From Cryobacterium sp. Y57 (GTDB taxonomy: Bacteria > Actinomycetota > Actinomycetes > Actinomycetales > Microbacteriaceae): DNA of 64,000 nt. The notes beneath the pieces were generated by a model. That model worked only from the letters and a program-made list of their open reading frames with translations, was not told the DNA's origin and searched no databases. The translations under genes and the position numbers were made by a program. Below are positions 46,047 to 54,949 of this stretch, piece by piece. The DNA lies in contig NZ_PJJL01000071.1 of the NCBI RefSeq assembly GCF_002929505.1, forward strand, positions 124,001 through 188,000, in the 5' to 3' direction. How positions within the stretch are numbered: the first letter of the stretch is position 1; each line of letters opens with the position of its first letter.

Positions 46047-46938
46047 TCAGGTCGGCATGGCACGAGGGAAGACCCGGCAGGTCGTGCTGTCGTCGCGGCC
46101 ACTCAGCTGGGTCAACACGGCGTTCCCGTTTGCCGCCGCGTACGTGGTGGCCACCGGGCGCATCGACGCGATGCTGATTGTGGGCACGCTGTTCTTTCTC
46201 ATTCCCTACAACCTGCTCATGTACGGCATCAACGATGTCTTCGACTACGAGTCGGATTTGCGCAATCCGCGAAAGGGTGGGGCTGAGGGCGCACTGCTGC
46301 ACCCCACGCTGCACCGAACGGTCATTGCTGCGGGGGTCGTTTCGTCGGTGATTGTGGGCGGGGCGATGGTCGTGTTGGCGGGGGCGGCGCATCCAGTCTC
46401 CTGGGTCGTGATCGCCGTGAGCCTGTTCGCCGTCGTGGCCTACTCGGTTTCCGGGCTGCGGTTCAAGGAACGGCCCGTTCTGGACTCGATTACCTCCAGC
46501 ACCCACTTCGTCAGCCCCGCCGTGTACGGGCTCGCGGTAGCCGGAGCCACCGTCGACTTCGGCCTGATCGCCCTGCTCGCGGCGTTCTTTCTCTGGGGAA
46601 TGGCCAGCCATGCCTTCGGCGCGGTGCAGGACATTGAGCCCGACCGCCAGGCCGGGATTGCGTCGATCGCCACCGCGCTCGGCGCCTCGCCGACCGTGCG
46701 GCTCGCGATCACGTTCTGGGCCCTGGCCGGCCTTCTCATGCTCGCTACACCCTGGCCGGGGCCGCTCGCGGCGGTGCTGTCCGCTCCCTACATTCTGGCA
46801 GTGCTGCCGTTTTGGTCGGTCAGCGACGAAGCGTCGGAGCGTGCGAACCGGGGCTGGAAACGTTTTCTGTGGCTCAATTTCTTCACCGGTTTTCTCGCAA
46901 CGCTGCTGCTGATCATTTGGACGCGGCAGGGTGCCTGA
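46039..46938 (+). CDS. crtEb: Lycopene elongase, UbiA family
   Basis: 299-residue prenyltransferase adding C5 units to lycopene to make C50 carotenoids. The first motif NDVFDYESD lies at 65-73 and the second, D-I-EPDRQAG with IEPDRQAGIAS, near 195-203. About eight membrane helices. The order crtYe-crtYf-crtEb is that of C. glutamicum (decaprenoxanthin); Micrococcus luteus has the elongase before the cyclase genes. Confidence 0.93.
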   Translation: MTDQVGMARGKTRQVVLSSRPLSWVNTAFPFAAAYVVATGRIDAMLIVGTLFFLIPYNLLMYGINDVFDYESDLRNPRKGGAEGALLHPTLHRTVIAAGVVSSVIVGGAMVVLAGAAHPVSWVVIAVSLFAVVAYSVSGLRFKERPVLDSITSSTHFVSPAVYGLAVAGATVDFGLIALLAAFFLWGMASHAFGAVQDIEPDRQAGIASIATALGASPTVRLAITFWALAGLLMLATPWPGPLAAVLSAPYILAVLPFWSVSDEASERANRGWKRFLWLNFFTGFLATLLLIIWTRQGA

Positions 46939-46974
46939 GCGTTTGATTCGACCTCTTGCTATTACAGTGAACAG

Positions 46975-47352
46975 ATGGAGCTAACGTCTGCCCGCGTCGA
47001 CAGTTGGAGCTGGGGAGTGCGCCTGTACAAAACCCGCTCGATGGCCACGACCGCCTGTCGTGCCGGACATGTGCGGGTGAACGGCGACAAGGCCAAGGCC
47101 GCCCAGGCCCTGCATATCGGCGATGAGGTGCGTGTGCGCTTCGATGGCTTCGACCGGGTGCTGATCGTGTCACGCCTCGTGGTGAAACGGGTGGGAGCCG
47201 TTGTGGCCGCCGAATGCTACGTGGATAAGACTCCCCCGCCGCCGCCACGCGAGGAGGTAGCTCTGGTGCCCATGCGCGACCGCGGCGCCGGGCGGCCGAC
47301 CAAACGTGAACGCCGAGAGATTGATGAGCTGCGCGGGCACGTCAACGAATGA
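46975..47352 (+). CDS. S4-domain RNA-binding protein
   Basis: 125 residues. The S4 domain is at about 8-65 (RVDSWSWGVRLYKTRSMATTACR, GHVRVNGDKAKAAQALHIGDEV, in pieces), as in Hsp15, followed by a basic tail with GAGRPTKRERREIDELR. Hsp15-type proteins rescue stalled 50S subunits with attached peptidyl-tRNA. It converges with csrA and is unlikely to be functionally tied to the carotenoid genes. Confidence 0.88.
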   Translation: MELTSARVDSWSWGVRLYKTRSMATTACRAGHVRVNGDKAKAAQALHIGDEVRVRFDGFDRVLIVSRLVVKRVGAVVAAECYVDKTPPPPPREEVALVPMRDRGAGRPTKRERREIDELRGHVNE

Positions 47353-47384
47353 CGGATGCTGTAACAGCGGTCGCTGATCGGGTT

Positions 47385-47696
47385 TCAGGCCTCAGCAGAC
47401 GGGTTCGGCAGCGAAGGTGTCGCGGTTTCCGGCTGGGGCTGGCTTGACGAGGCTGACTGCAACGCGGAGAGAACGTCAAGCGACTTCTTGATTCGATCTT
47501 CCGCTGCAGTGTCGATCTGGGTCGCCGCGAGGTTGGCCTCACTGACCGCGCGCACGACCTCGTCGCGCTGAATTTTCACTCCCCGTGGTGCGTCGATTCC
47601 GATGCGCACGCTGTCGCCGCGGGCGTCGAGCACGGTGATGACGATATCGTCACCGATGAGGATCTTTTCCCCCGGTTTGCGTGTCAGAACGAGCAT
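47385..47696 (-). CDS. csrA: CsrA, RNA-binding translational regulator
   Basis: 103 residues. The core 1-55 (MLVLTRKPGEKILIGDDIVI, VRIGIDAPRGVKIQRDEV) is a normal CsrA; a further 48 residues form a charged then Ser/Pro/Gln-rich tail, longer than the usual 60-75 total. In other Gram-positive flagellar systems CsrA represses flagellin translation and is opposed by FliW; fliW is not in the window. Last gene of the flagellar cluster. Confidence 0.93.
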   Translation of the reverse strand: MLVLTRKPGEKILIGDDIVITVLDARGDSVRIGIDAPRGVKIQRDEVVRAVSEANLAATQIDTAAEDRIKKSLDVLSALQSASSSQPQPETATPSLPNPSAEA

Positions 47697-47705
47697 CTTT
47701 CCAGC

Positions 47706-48737
47706 CTACCGTTCGCGCTCACCCGGTTGGGATAACGGCGCGGCCACGCGACGTCCCGTCGGCGCTGCTGCCACCCGTCCGTCCATCCACTCCACCGGCA
47801 GGCCCAGGTCGTCGACAGTGGCCGGCGAGGTTGTGAACTGCCGGCCGAGCGCAGCGACTGCGTGCACCTGAATGCTGCTGATCACCATGTTGACCCAGCG
47901 GATGGTGTCCTCTGTCTTTCGACTCGCGTCAACGACCACCCAGACCTGGTCCGCACCAATCTCAGTCAGCGCTGCCGCGCGCGCAAGCGCGTCCGAGGCG
48001 GGTTCGAGCCCGTACGCGATAAACGTGCTGTGGCCCATTTCTACGCCCTGGGCTCTGGCCAACATGGCGCCGCGCCGGTCGTCCACCCGCTCAGTGCCGT
48101 CTTGCCGCAGCGTACCTGAGGTGCGAAGGTCGCCCGCACCGGCCACGCGCAGCATCAGGCGCGCAATCGTGAGGGGGTCGTCCTCGAGCCCGACGATCAA
48201 GACCAGATCCCCCGGCTTCGTTAGCGGGGCCGGTGCCGGCGGGCGAGCGAGTGTCGGCGCTGATACAAAAATTGGGGTGATAACGGGTGCCGAATCGAAT
48301 GCCGCAGCGAGTGCCGGATTCGGAGCTGCTGGTGCTCCCGTGACCGGCTCAGGTTTCGAACCCGCACCGGCGCTGCGGCCGGTGGCGAAGGTGAGTTCGT
48401 CCATGAGCCTGGCGAAACCCTCGGACGCCGTCGATAGCTGCGGTGACGCCTGCGTGGGGTGCAGCCTTGATTCAGCCTCGTCGGCGTCGTCGAGCAGCGC
48501 CGCTATACCCAGCCGGGCTGAAATATCGAGGCCGCTGTGCGCCGATCTCTTGCGCTCTGCCGGTTCCATCACCTCGACCGTGATCTCATAGTGCTGACGC
48601 GCGAAGAATCCGTGGATGCCGCCGACGGTGACCCGCTCCGCGGCGATGATGGTGACATTGGCACCGTGCTCGGCGACGGCGCGTTCCTTCAACTGCCGCA
48701 AAGTCGGACCCTCAAGCAGAAATCGTTTCGGCTCCAC
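47706..48737 (-). CDS. FlhF-like protein with degenerate GTPase core
   Basis: 343 residues in the flhF position, next after flhA. The N-terminus (EPKRFLLEGPTLRQLKERAV, ITVEVMEPAE) resembles the FlhF B domain. A Pro/Ala-rich linker (about 95-175) leads to a domain at about 176-310 with the outline of the FlhF/SRP GTPase, but the P-loop is GLEDDPLT (183-190), lacking GxGKT. Later a QVWVVVDAS strand and HAVAALGRQ segment remain recognisable. It cannot bind GTP in the usual way if the alignment is right. Start uncertain: GTG at 48737 is preferred over TTG at 48758; either overlaps flhA. Confidence 0.65.
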   Translation of the reverse strand: MEPKRFLLEGPTLRQLKERAVAEHGANVTIIAAERVTVGGIHGFFARQHYEITVEVMEPAERKRSAHSGLDISARLGIAALLDDADEAESRLHPTQASPQLSTASEGFARLMDELTFATGRSAGAGSKPEPVTGAPAAPNPALAAAFDSAPVITPIFVSAPTLARPPAPAPLTKPGDLVLIVGLEDDPLTIARLMLRVAGAGDLRTSGTLRQDGTERVDDRRGAMLARAQGVEMGHSTFIAYGLEPASDALARAAALTEIGADQVWVVVDASRKTEDTIRWVNMVISSIQVHAVAALGRQFTTSPATVDDLGLPVEWMDGRVAAAPTGRRVAAPLSQPGERER

Positions 48738-50763
48738 GCACCACACCCACAGTCTCAATGGTCACGTTCGCCGATGTTACTTCCTGGTATGACAATACCG
48801 GCAGGCCACCGGTTTGCGTCGAAATGAGGCGACGGATAGCCGGTCGAAGCGCCGGTGCACACACCAGTACCGCGGTCTGACCGCTCGCCTCGACCCTGGC
48901 TACCGAGGTGCGTACCGAGGCGAGTACGTTTTCCAGTCGCGCCGGATCCATCAGAATCTGCGTTCCCTGATCCGAGGGGCGCAGGCCCTCGAGCATGGAT
49001 TGCTCGAGCGTGGGGTCGATCATGATCACACGCAGCAGCGTGCCATCGAGGTATTGAGCTGTCAATGCCGGGCCGAGGGCCTGGCGAGCGGCCTCAACCA
49101 GGCCCTCGGCGTCGTTGGAAGTCTTAGCGCGCAAGGAGAGTGCCTCGTAGATGCGCGGCAGGTCGTTGATCGGGATCTGCTCGACCAGCAGCCCCTGGAG
49201 CACCCGCTGAACCTCGGCGAGGGAGAGCAAGCCGGGAATGAGATCGTCGACGGCCGAAGGATTGACCTGTTTGACGCCATCCGTCAACACCCGCACGTCT
49301 TCCCGGGTGAGCAGCCGGGCGGCGTTGGTTGTGATGATCGAGGAGAGGTGGGTGACCACGACCGAGACCCGATCTATCACGGTGGCTCCGGTCATTTCGG
49401 CGCTGTGCCGCATTTCGCTCGGCACCCACTTTCCGGCCAGTCCGAACACCGGTTCGATCGTGACCTGTCCTGGCAGGGTATCGAGCGCGTCGCCGAGGGC
49501 CAGCACCTTGCCGGCGGGGGCTAGGCCACGCCCGTATTCGACACCGGCAATGCGAATGACGTAGGTCGCTGGTGGCAGATCGACGCTGTCGCGGGTGCGC
49601 ACCGGCGGCACGACCACGCCGAGATCCATGGCGATTTTGCGACGGAGACCGCGTACCCGGGCCAGCAGATCGTCAGAGGCACCGGAGACGAGGTCGACGA
49701 GGTCGGGCGAGAGCATGATCTCCAGCGCATGCACGCGCATCTGCTCGATCAGGTCTTCGGTCGTGTCGGTCTTGGGAGCGCTCCGCTCCGAGGCGGTGGT
49801 GGCGGCGATACTCGCCTGTTTGGTGACCTCGCCGGCCTTGATGCGTTGGGCGATCAGCATGAGCGCCATCCCGACGATGAGGAAAGGCAGCACCGGCATT
49901 CCCGGAATGAGCCCCATCAGCACAGCGGCCGCGCCGGCGATGGTCAGCGCATTGCGCGACTGCATCAGCTGAGCGGATGCCGTCGAACCGATGTCGGTTT
50001 CCGCGTTCGAGCGCGTGACGATCATGCCGGTGGAGACGGCCATGAGCAGTGCCGGAATCTGGGTGACGAGGCCGTCGCCGATGGTGAGCAGCGCGTAGGT
50101 GTTGACCGCCTCTCCGAGCTCCAGGCCCCGCTGCAGCATGCCGATGGCGATGCCGCCGACCAGGTTGATGATGATGATGATCAGGCCGGCGATCGCGTCA
50201 CCCTTGACGAACTTGGACGCACCGTCCATGGCGCCGTAGAAGTCTGCTTCGGCCGATACCTCGGCGCGACGGTCCTTGGCTTCGGCGTCGGTGATCAAGC
50301 CGGCGTTGAGGTCGGCGTCGATGGCCATCTGCTTGCCCGGCATGGCGTCGAGGGTGAATCGGGCCCCGACCTCGGCCACACGCTCGGCGCCCTTGGTGAC
50401 GACGACGAACTGGATGACGACGAGAATCATGAAGATGACCGCGCCGATGATGATCGAGCCGCCAACGGCGACATGCCCGAAAGCCTCGATAACCTGGCCG
50501 GCATAACCTTCGCCGAGGACCAGTCGCGTGGAGGCCACATTGAGGCCGAGGCGAAACAAGGTCGCGACCAGAAGCAGCGATGGAAAAACCGAGAAATCGA
50601 GCGGTTTCTTCACGAACATCGTGGTGAGCAGGGTGACCAGACCCAGCATGATGTTCAGAATGATCAAAACGTCGAGCAGGCCGGCTGGAATGGGCACGAC
50701 CAACAGCAGGATGATGCCGACCACGCCGACTGGGACGGCAAGCTTGATGAGATTGCGATTCAC
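48712..50763 (-). CDS. flhA: FlhA, flagellar export gate
   Basis: 683-residue export apparatus membrane protein. Eight membrane helices in the first 320 residues, the signature RVAEVGARFTLDAMPGKQMAIDADLNAG (in part GARFTLDAMPGKQMAID) in the FHIPEP region, then a large cytoplasmic domain that docks substrates. It overlaps flhB by four bases and is overlapped by the FlhF-like gene at its end. Confidence 0.97.
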   Translation of the reverse strand: MNRNLIKLAVPVGVVGIILLLVVPIPAGLLDVLIILNIMLGLVTLLTTMFVKKPLDFSVFPSLLLVATLFRLGLNVASTRLVLGEGYAGQVIEAFGHVAVGGSIIIGAVIFMILVVIQFVVVTKGAERVAEVGARFTLDAMPGKQMAIDADLNAGLITDAEAKDRRAEVSAEADFYGAMDGASKFVKGDAIAGLIIIIINLVGGIAIGMLQRGLELGEAVNTYALLTIGDGLVTQIPALLMAVSTGMIVTRSNAETDIGSTASAQLMQSRNALTIAGAAAVLMGLIPGMPVLPFLIVGMALMLIAQRIKAGEVTKQASIAATTASERSAPKTDTTEDLIEQMRVHALEIMLSPDLVDLVSGASDDLLARVRGLRRKIAMDLGVVVPPVRTRDSVDLPPATYVIRIAGVEYGRGLAPAGKVLALGDALDTLPGQVTIEPVFGLAGKWVPSEMRHSAEMTGATVIDRVSVVVTHLSSIITTNAARLLTREDVRVLTDGVKQVNPSAVDDLIPGLLSLAEVQRVLQGLLVEQIPINDLPRIYEALSLRAKTSNDAEGLVEAARQALGPALTAQYLDGTLLRVIMIDPTLEQSMLEGLRPSDQGTQILMDPARLENVLASVRTSVARVEASGQTAVLVCAPALRPAIRRLISTQTGGLPVLSYQEVTSANVTIETVGVVRGAETISA

Positions 50764-51899
50764 GAACGGCCTCCGGCAGTCTGCAGTGGTGATGTGGGTG
50801 GTGATGATGGCGCGGTCGCCTGCGCGCTCATGGTGTGGGTTCCCGCCGTACTGCCCCGTTTCTGCAGGGCCATGACGAAGGCCAGCACCCTGGCAACGGC
50901 GTTATACAGTTCCGTGGGAATCTCGTCCCCGATCTCGCACGCCGCGTGCAGCGCCCGGGCAAGCGTGACATCCTGCACAATGGGCACCTGGTCGGTCTCG
51001 GCCTGCACGCGGATACGGGCGGCCACGTGACCGACTCCCTTGGCCACGACGCGCGGCGCGGATTTGCCCGGCTCGTATTTGAGCGCCACGGCCACGTGCG
51101 TGGGGTTGACCAGCACGACGTTGGCATCGGCGACCGAAGCGATCATGCGATTGCGACTCATCATCAGCTGGCGGGAGCGACGCTGCGATTTGATCAGGGG
51201 GTCACCCTCGGCGGCCTTGTTCTCGTCTAAGACCTCCTTCTTCGTCATCATGGTTTTCTTGCGGTTACGTTTCATGATGACGAAGATGTCGGCGACGGCG
51301 AGCACCAGGCCGGCCGCAACGGCTGCCTGCAGCAGTGCGGCCGTGCCGCTGCCGGCGGCACTGAGCAGCTCCGAGACCGGCAGCCCCCCCGCAGTGAGCA
51401 ACACGGGCATCAGTCCCTGAATCACCCACCACAGTACGATCCCGACGGCGGCCGTCTTGGCGAGCACCTTGACGCCCTCCCACACTGCCTGGGTGCCGAA
51501 GACGCGTTTCATGCCGCTGACGACGTTGAACTGCTCGTACTTTCCGGTGAATTTTTTAAAATGGATGCCGCCCTGCAACGCAGCGCCGCCCAGCACGACC
51601 ACGAGCACCACGATAAAAAACGGTGTCAGGATATCGCTGAGCGACGCCAACCCGTTGGCGAGGGCTTCGACCGCCACGCTTGGGTCGGGACTGTTGGCGA
51701 GGGTACGAATGAGATACATCTGGTCGGTACCCGCAACGCTGGCCGCTGCGATCGTGGGCGGCAGCATGAGGCCGGCGGCGCCAACGCCGAGCCAGGCGGT
51801 GACATCCTGCGATTTGGACAGCTCACCTTTTTCGCGCACCCTCTTCATGCGTTTCTGGGTGGCCGGTTCAGACTTTTCACCGGAATCAGTTTGGGACAA
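50760..51899 (-). CDS. flhB: FlhB, flagellar export switch
   Basis: 379-residue export protein controlling the switch from rod/hook to filament substrates. Four membrane helices (about 36-210), then the autocleavage motif NPTH at 265-268 in VLVNPTHVAVALKY. The N-terminal EKSEPATQKRMKRVREKGE is the conserved cytoplasmic start. The start is TTG at 51899, immediately after the fliR TAA stop; no ATG or GTG lies upstream of the conserved residues. GGTGAGG sits very close, three bases before the TTG. Confidence 0.95.
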   Translation of the reverse strand: MSQTDSGEKSEPATQKRMKRVREKGELSKSQDVTAWLGVGAAGLMLPPTIAAASVAGTDQMYLIRTLANSPDPSVAVEALANGLASLSDILTPFFIVVLVVVLGGAALQGGIHFKKFTGKYEQFNVVSGMKRVFGTQAVWEGVKVLAKTAAVGIVLWWVIQGLMPVLLTAGGLPVSELLSAAGSGTAALLQAAVAAGLVLAVADIFVIMKRNRKKTMMTKKEVLDENKAAEGDPLIKSQRRSRQLMMSRNRMIASVADANVVLVNPTHVAVALKYEPGKSAPRVVAKGVGHVAARIRVQAETDQVPIVQDVTLARALHAACEIGDEIPTELYNAVARVLAFVMALQKRGSTAGTHTMSAQATAPSSPPTSPLQTAGGRS

Positions 51900-52658
51900 T
51901 TACCTCACCCCCATGAGGGCATCGAGGGCTTGCCCGGTGAGTGAGGACACGATGCGCGGCAGGGCCATGAAGACGGTTCCGGCGAGGATCAGCGTGATGA
52001 GAATCTTCAGCGGAAAGCCGAGGGCGAAAGCGTTGAGCGCGGGGGCGACCCGGGTGAGGAGGCCGAGGCCGGCATCCGCGAGAAACAGTACGACGAGCAG
52101 GGGGCCGGCGATCTGCACGGCAGCGAGGAAAATCTGGGTCGTACCGGCGATGATGGTCTGCGCCGGTGCGGCCAGGGTCAGGCCAGAGCCGAGCGGGATG
52201 GCGGTGTAGCTGCGAAACAGGCCGCCGAGCACGAGCTGGTAGGCGCCGGAGGCGAACATCAGCGCAAGGGCCGTCATGTGAAACAAGCGGGTGAACTGGG
52301 CACCGTTGATCATCGACTGGGGGTCGAAGCCCTGGGCCATCTGGAACCCGCTGAACATGTCGATGAGACCACCGGCCGACTGCACGGCGGCAAAGACCAG
52401 ATAAACCAAAAAGCCCAAAGTGGCACCGACCAGAATCTCCAGAATCAGGGCACCGACGAAGCCGGCGGTGTCCTGGGAGACGTAGTCGGCGGTGACCCGC
52501 GGCGACACGGCCAGGGCCAGTCCAATGGCGAGCATGGCTTTGATGCGTGCGGGGAATGCGCGATAGGAGAACGGCGGCGCGATGACCAGAAAAGCGATTA
52601 TGCGCACACCCGCGAGCATGACCGCTTCGATCCAGGCGAAATTGAGGGTGAACTCCAC
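51900..52658 (-). CDS. fliR: FliR, export apparatus protein
   Basis: 252-residue membrane protein of the FliPQR core. Five to six hydrophobic segments; AFPARIKAMLAIGLALAVSP and MINGAQFTRLF, then LFLADAGLGLLTRVAPALNAF are typical. GTG start with GGAGG upstream, one base after fliQ. FlhB follows directly. Confidence 0.95.
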   Translation of the reverse strand: MEFTLNFAWIEAVMLAGVRIIAFLVIAPPFSYRAFPARIKAMLAIGLALAVSPRVTADYVSQDTAGFVGALILEILVGATLGFLVYLVFAAVQSAGGLIDMFSGFQMAQGFDPQSMINGAQFTRLFHMTALALMFASGAYQLVLGGLFRSYTAIPLGSGLTLAAPAQTIIAGTTQIFLAAVQIAGPLLVVLFLADAGLGLLTRVAPALNAFALGFPLKILITLILAGTVFMALPRIVSSLTGQALDALMGVR

Positions 52659-52659
52659 G

Positions 52660-52935
52660 TCAGCCTCCGCCGAGCAGGGAAGGAATCTTTTCGAACATCT
52701 GGTTGGTGAATGTGATCGACTCGGCGATCATCCAATGGCCGCAAATAAGCAGGACCAGGGCGACGGCCACGGCCTTGGGCACGAACGACAGCGTTACTTC
52801 CTGAATCTGCGTGATCGATTGCAGCAGCGAGATGGCAAAGCCCACTACGAGGGCGGTGATGAGTACCGGGGCCGACAGTTTGGCAGCGAGAATGAGCGCC
52901 TGCAGGCCGATGTCGAGCACGGCATTGGTGTTCAT
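52660..52935 (-). CDS. fliQ: FliQ, export apparatus protein
   Basis: 91-residue two-helix membrane protein. Conserved SAPVLITALVVGFAISLLQS and TQIQEVTLSFVPKAVAV. Part of the FliP5-FliQ4-FliR1 pore. Overlaps fliP by four bases. Confidence 0.96.
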   Translation of the reverse strand: MNTNAVLDIGLQALILAAKLSAPVLITALVVGFAISLLQSITQIQEVTLSFVPKAVAVALVLLICGHWMIAESITFTNQMFEKIPSLLGGG

Positions 52936-53783
52936 GCGGCCATCTGGTAACTGCCGATGAGGCTCGTGATGATGAGCCCCCAGCCGTCGACGAGCACGAA
53001 CAGAAGGATCTTGAACGGCAACGAGATCATGACGGGCGGCAGCATCATCATTCCCATCGACATCAGCGCTGCGGAGACGACGATGTCGATCACCAGGAAC
53101 GGGATGAAGATGACAAACCCGATGATGAACGCGGCACGCAATTCCGAGATCATGAACGCGGGAATGAGTGTCAGCAGGGTGACGTCATCGGGACTGTCCG
53201 GGTTCGGTTGATCGGCAGCCCGGGTCATCAGCGCCAGGTCTTCGCCGCGCGTGTTGGCGAGCATGAATTGACGCAGGGGCTCCGAACCCAGATTCAGCGC
53301 ATCGGTGAAGTTCAGCGAACCGTCGAGGTACGGCTGCAACGCGATGTTGTTGATGTCGGTCAGCACGGGCGCCATGATGAACAGGGACAGGAAAAGGGCC
53401 AGTCCGGCGAGCACCTGGTTCGGCGGGATCGACGGGAGCGCGAGGGCGTTGCGGGTCATGGCGAGTACCACGAAGATCTTAGTGAAGCTCGTCATCATCA
53501 GCAGCAGTGCCGGTGCGACCGACAACAGGGTAATGCCCAGCAGGGTGACGATCGCCGATGAGGGCGCGCCATTAGGACCATTGATGTCGACGGTGAGGCC
53601 ACCGCCACCGGGGTCGGTCGGATTGGTCGGATCGGTCGGAGGCGTCGGATCGATCGGCATGGCATGGCTGGCCGTCGCTCCCAGCCAGAGCAGCACCGTC
53701 GTGGTCACCACGATGAGAATGATGAAGAGGCCGAGGCGCGCGAAAAAGGCCCGGGAGCCGATTCGAGATGGGGCGGTATTCAC
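52932..53783 (-). CDS. fliP: FliP, export apparatus protein
   Basis: 283-residue core gate protein. An N-terminal signal-like helix (about 16-38) is followed by a Pro/Thr/Asp repeat (PTPPTDPTNPTDPGGGG), then the FliP domain with SFTKIFVVLAMTRNALALPSIPPNQVLAGLALFLSLFIMAPV (in parts) and ELRAAFIIGFVIFIPFLVID. GTG at 53783 overlaps the fliO stop by four bases (GTGA); a frame to 53819 would overlap more and is less likely. Confidence 0.95.
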   Translation of the reverse strand: MNTAPSRIGSRAFFARLGLFIILIVVTTTVLLWLGATASHAMPIDPTPPTDPTNPTDPGGGGLTVDINGPNGAPSSAIVTLLGITLLSVAPALLLMMTSFTKIFVVLAMTRNALALPSIPPNQVLAGLALFLSLFIMAPVLTDINNIALQPYLDGSLNFTDALNLGSEPLRQFMLANTRGEDLALMTRAADQPNPDSPDDVTLLTLIPAFMISELRAAFIIGFVIFIPFLVIDIVVSAALMSMGMMMLPPVMISLPFKILLFVLVDGWGLIITSLIGSYQMAA

Positions 53784-54241
53784 CGTCCCTGCCGAAGCAG
53801 TGCGGCGGTCTGGCGCCACGTCGACGGCGACAGGATCGATCCGGCCAGCGGAGCGGAGGGGGCGGGCTGCGCTACACGAGCCGCGTCATCCGCTTCAGCT
53901 GCGGCCAGGGAACGGGCGAACGCCGTCGCTGGCGCCGATTGCGACCCGCCCAGCACCGAAATGGCGGCGTCAAGGCTCGACACTGTCGCGGGCGCAAGGT
54001 ACCTCTCGTGCAGCACGGTCACGGTCTGCTCGGTGACGCCGAGAACGAGGCGCGTTCCGTCGACCTCGACGACGACAACAGAGGCCTTCTGTCCGATGGT
54101 CTGACGTCCAACGACGGTCACCGGGTTAGCGACACCCAACGCACGCGCTCCGCGCGACAGGCGTCGCTGCAGGAACCAGAGCAGTGCGAGAACCACGCCC
54201 AATGACAGGGCGACACGCACCGCAACAATAAGGGTGTCCAC
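53780..54241 (-). CDS. fliO: FliO, flagellar export accessory protein
   Basis: 153-residue protein with one N-terminal transmembrane helix (about 4-24) and a soluble domain including VVGRQTIGQKASVVVVEVDGTRLVLGVTEQ (in part GQKASVVVVEVDGTRLVLGV). It helps assemble the FliPQR core. A low-complexity Ala-rich tail ends the protein. Confidence 0.9.
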   Translation of the reverse strand: MDTLIVAVRVALSLGVVLALLWFLQRRLSRGARALGVANPVTVVGRQTIGQKASVVVVEVDGTRLVLGVTEQTVTVLHERYLAPATVSSLDAAISVLGGSQSAPATAFARSLAAAEADDAARVAQPAPSAPLAGSILSPSTWRQTAALLRQGR

Positions 54242-54949
54242 TTACGACAGGCCATCCGCTACATCGAGAATCTGGGTGATGCGCACGGCGTAGTCCTGGT
54301 CGACGACGACGATTTCGCCGTGGGCAATCAGGCGACCATTGAGCAGAATATCGGCCGGCGCTCCCGCGGAGCGATCCAGCTCGATAACGGCACCCGGTGT
54401 GAGCGATAAGACGTCACGCACGGACATGCGGGTACGCCCGATTTCAACCGTCAACGACATTTCAACATTGCTGATACGCCCGAGGTTGCCCAGGGGTGTG
54501 CGCTCTAGCGCCGATCCTGGCCCGCCGACAACTCCGTTCTGGCGAACGCGAATGGCAAACCAACCAGTCACTACCCCGCCCGCGCTCAGTTCGAAAACCT
54601 CGGTCTCTGCGGCGGCGAACAGTGCTGAGGCGTCTTCGACCCGGGAATCGCCGAGCACGCCGATTCCGAGCACCGCCGAGGCGCTCTCCAGGGCCGGACG
54701 GAGAACGTCCCGGCTGGAAACGAGCCGTGAGTTCGCCCCGGCAGCGGCGTCGAGTGACGCGGAGTCGGTGAGCACAACGGCCAGGTCAGCGGATGTCGTC
54801 CCCACGAACGAGGCCACCACTGCCGAACCGACGCGCGATGTCAATTCGGCACTGACGACGTGTGGCAATGCCTGTAGCGGTACCGTCGTGGGCAACACGC
54901 GAATGAGCGCGTCAACGGCGACTTCGGGAATAGATCGGGTTGAAATCAT
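54242..54949 (-). CDS. fliN: FliN/FliY-type C-ring protein
   Basis: 235 residues. The C-terminal SpoA/FliN domain (about 150-230) contains VEMSLTVEIGRTRMSVRDVL, LTPGAVIELDRSAG and DILLNGRLIAHGEIVVVD. The N-terminal 140 residues form an additional CheC-like or FliY-like region, longer than E. coli FliN (137 residues). Part of the switch complex. Overlaps fliM by four bases. Confidence 0.93.
   Translation of the reverse strand: MISTRSIPEVAVDALIRVLPTTVPLQALPHVVSAELTSRVGSAVVASFVGTTSADLAVVLTDSASLDAAAGANSRLVSSRDVLRPALESASAVLGIGVLGDSRVEDASALFAAAETEVFELSAGGVVTGWFAIRVRQNGVVGGPGSALERTPLGNLGRISNVEMSLTVEIGRTRMSVRDVLSLTPGAVIELDRSAGAPADILLNGRLIAHGEIVVVDQDYAVRITQILDVADGLS

Noticed and set aside
49729-51030. 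Plus-strand open frame opposite flhA and flhB
   Set aside because: Rich in His, Asp and Gln as expected for the complement of membrane protein codons; no recognisable domain.
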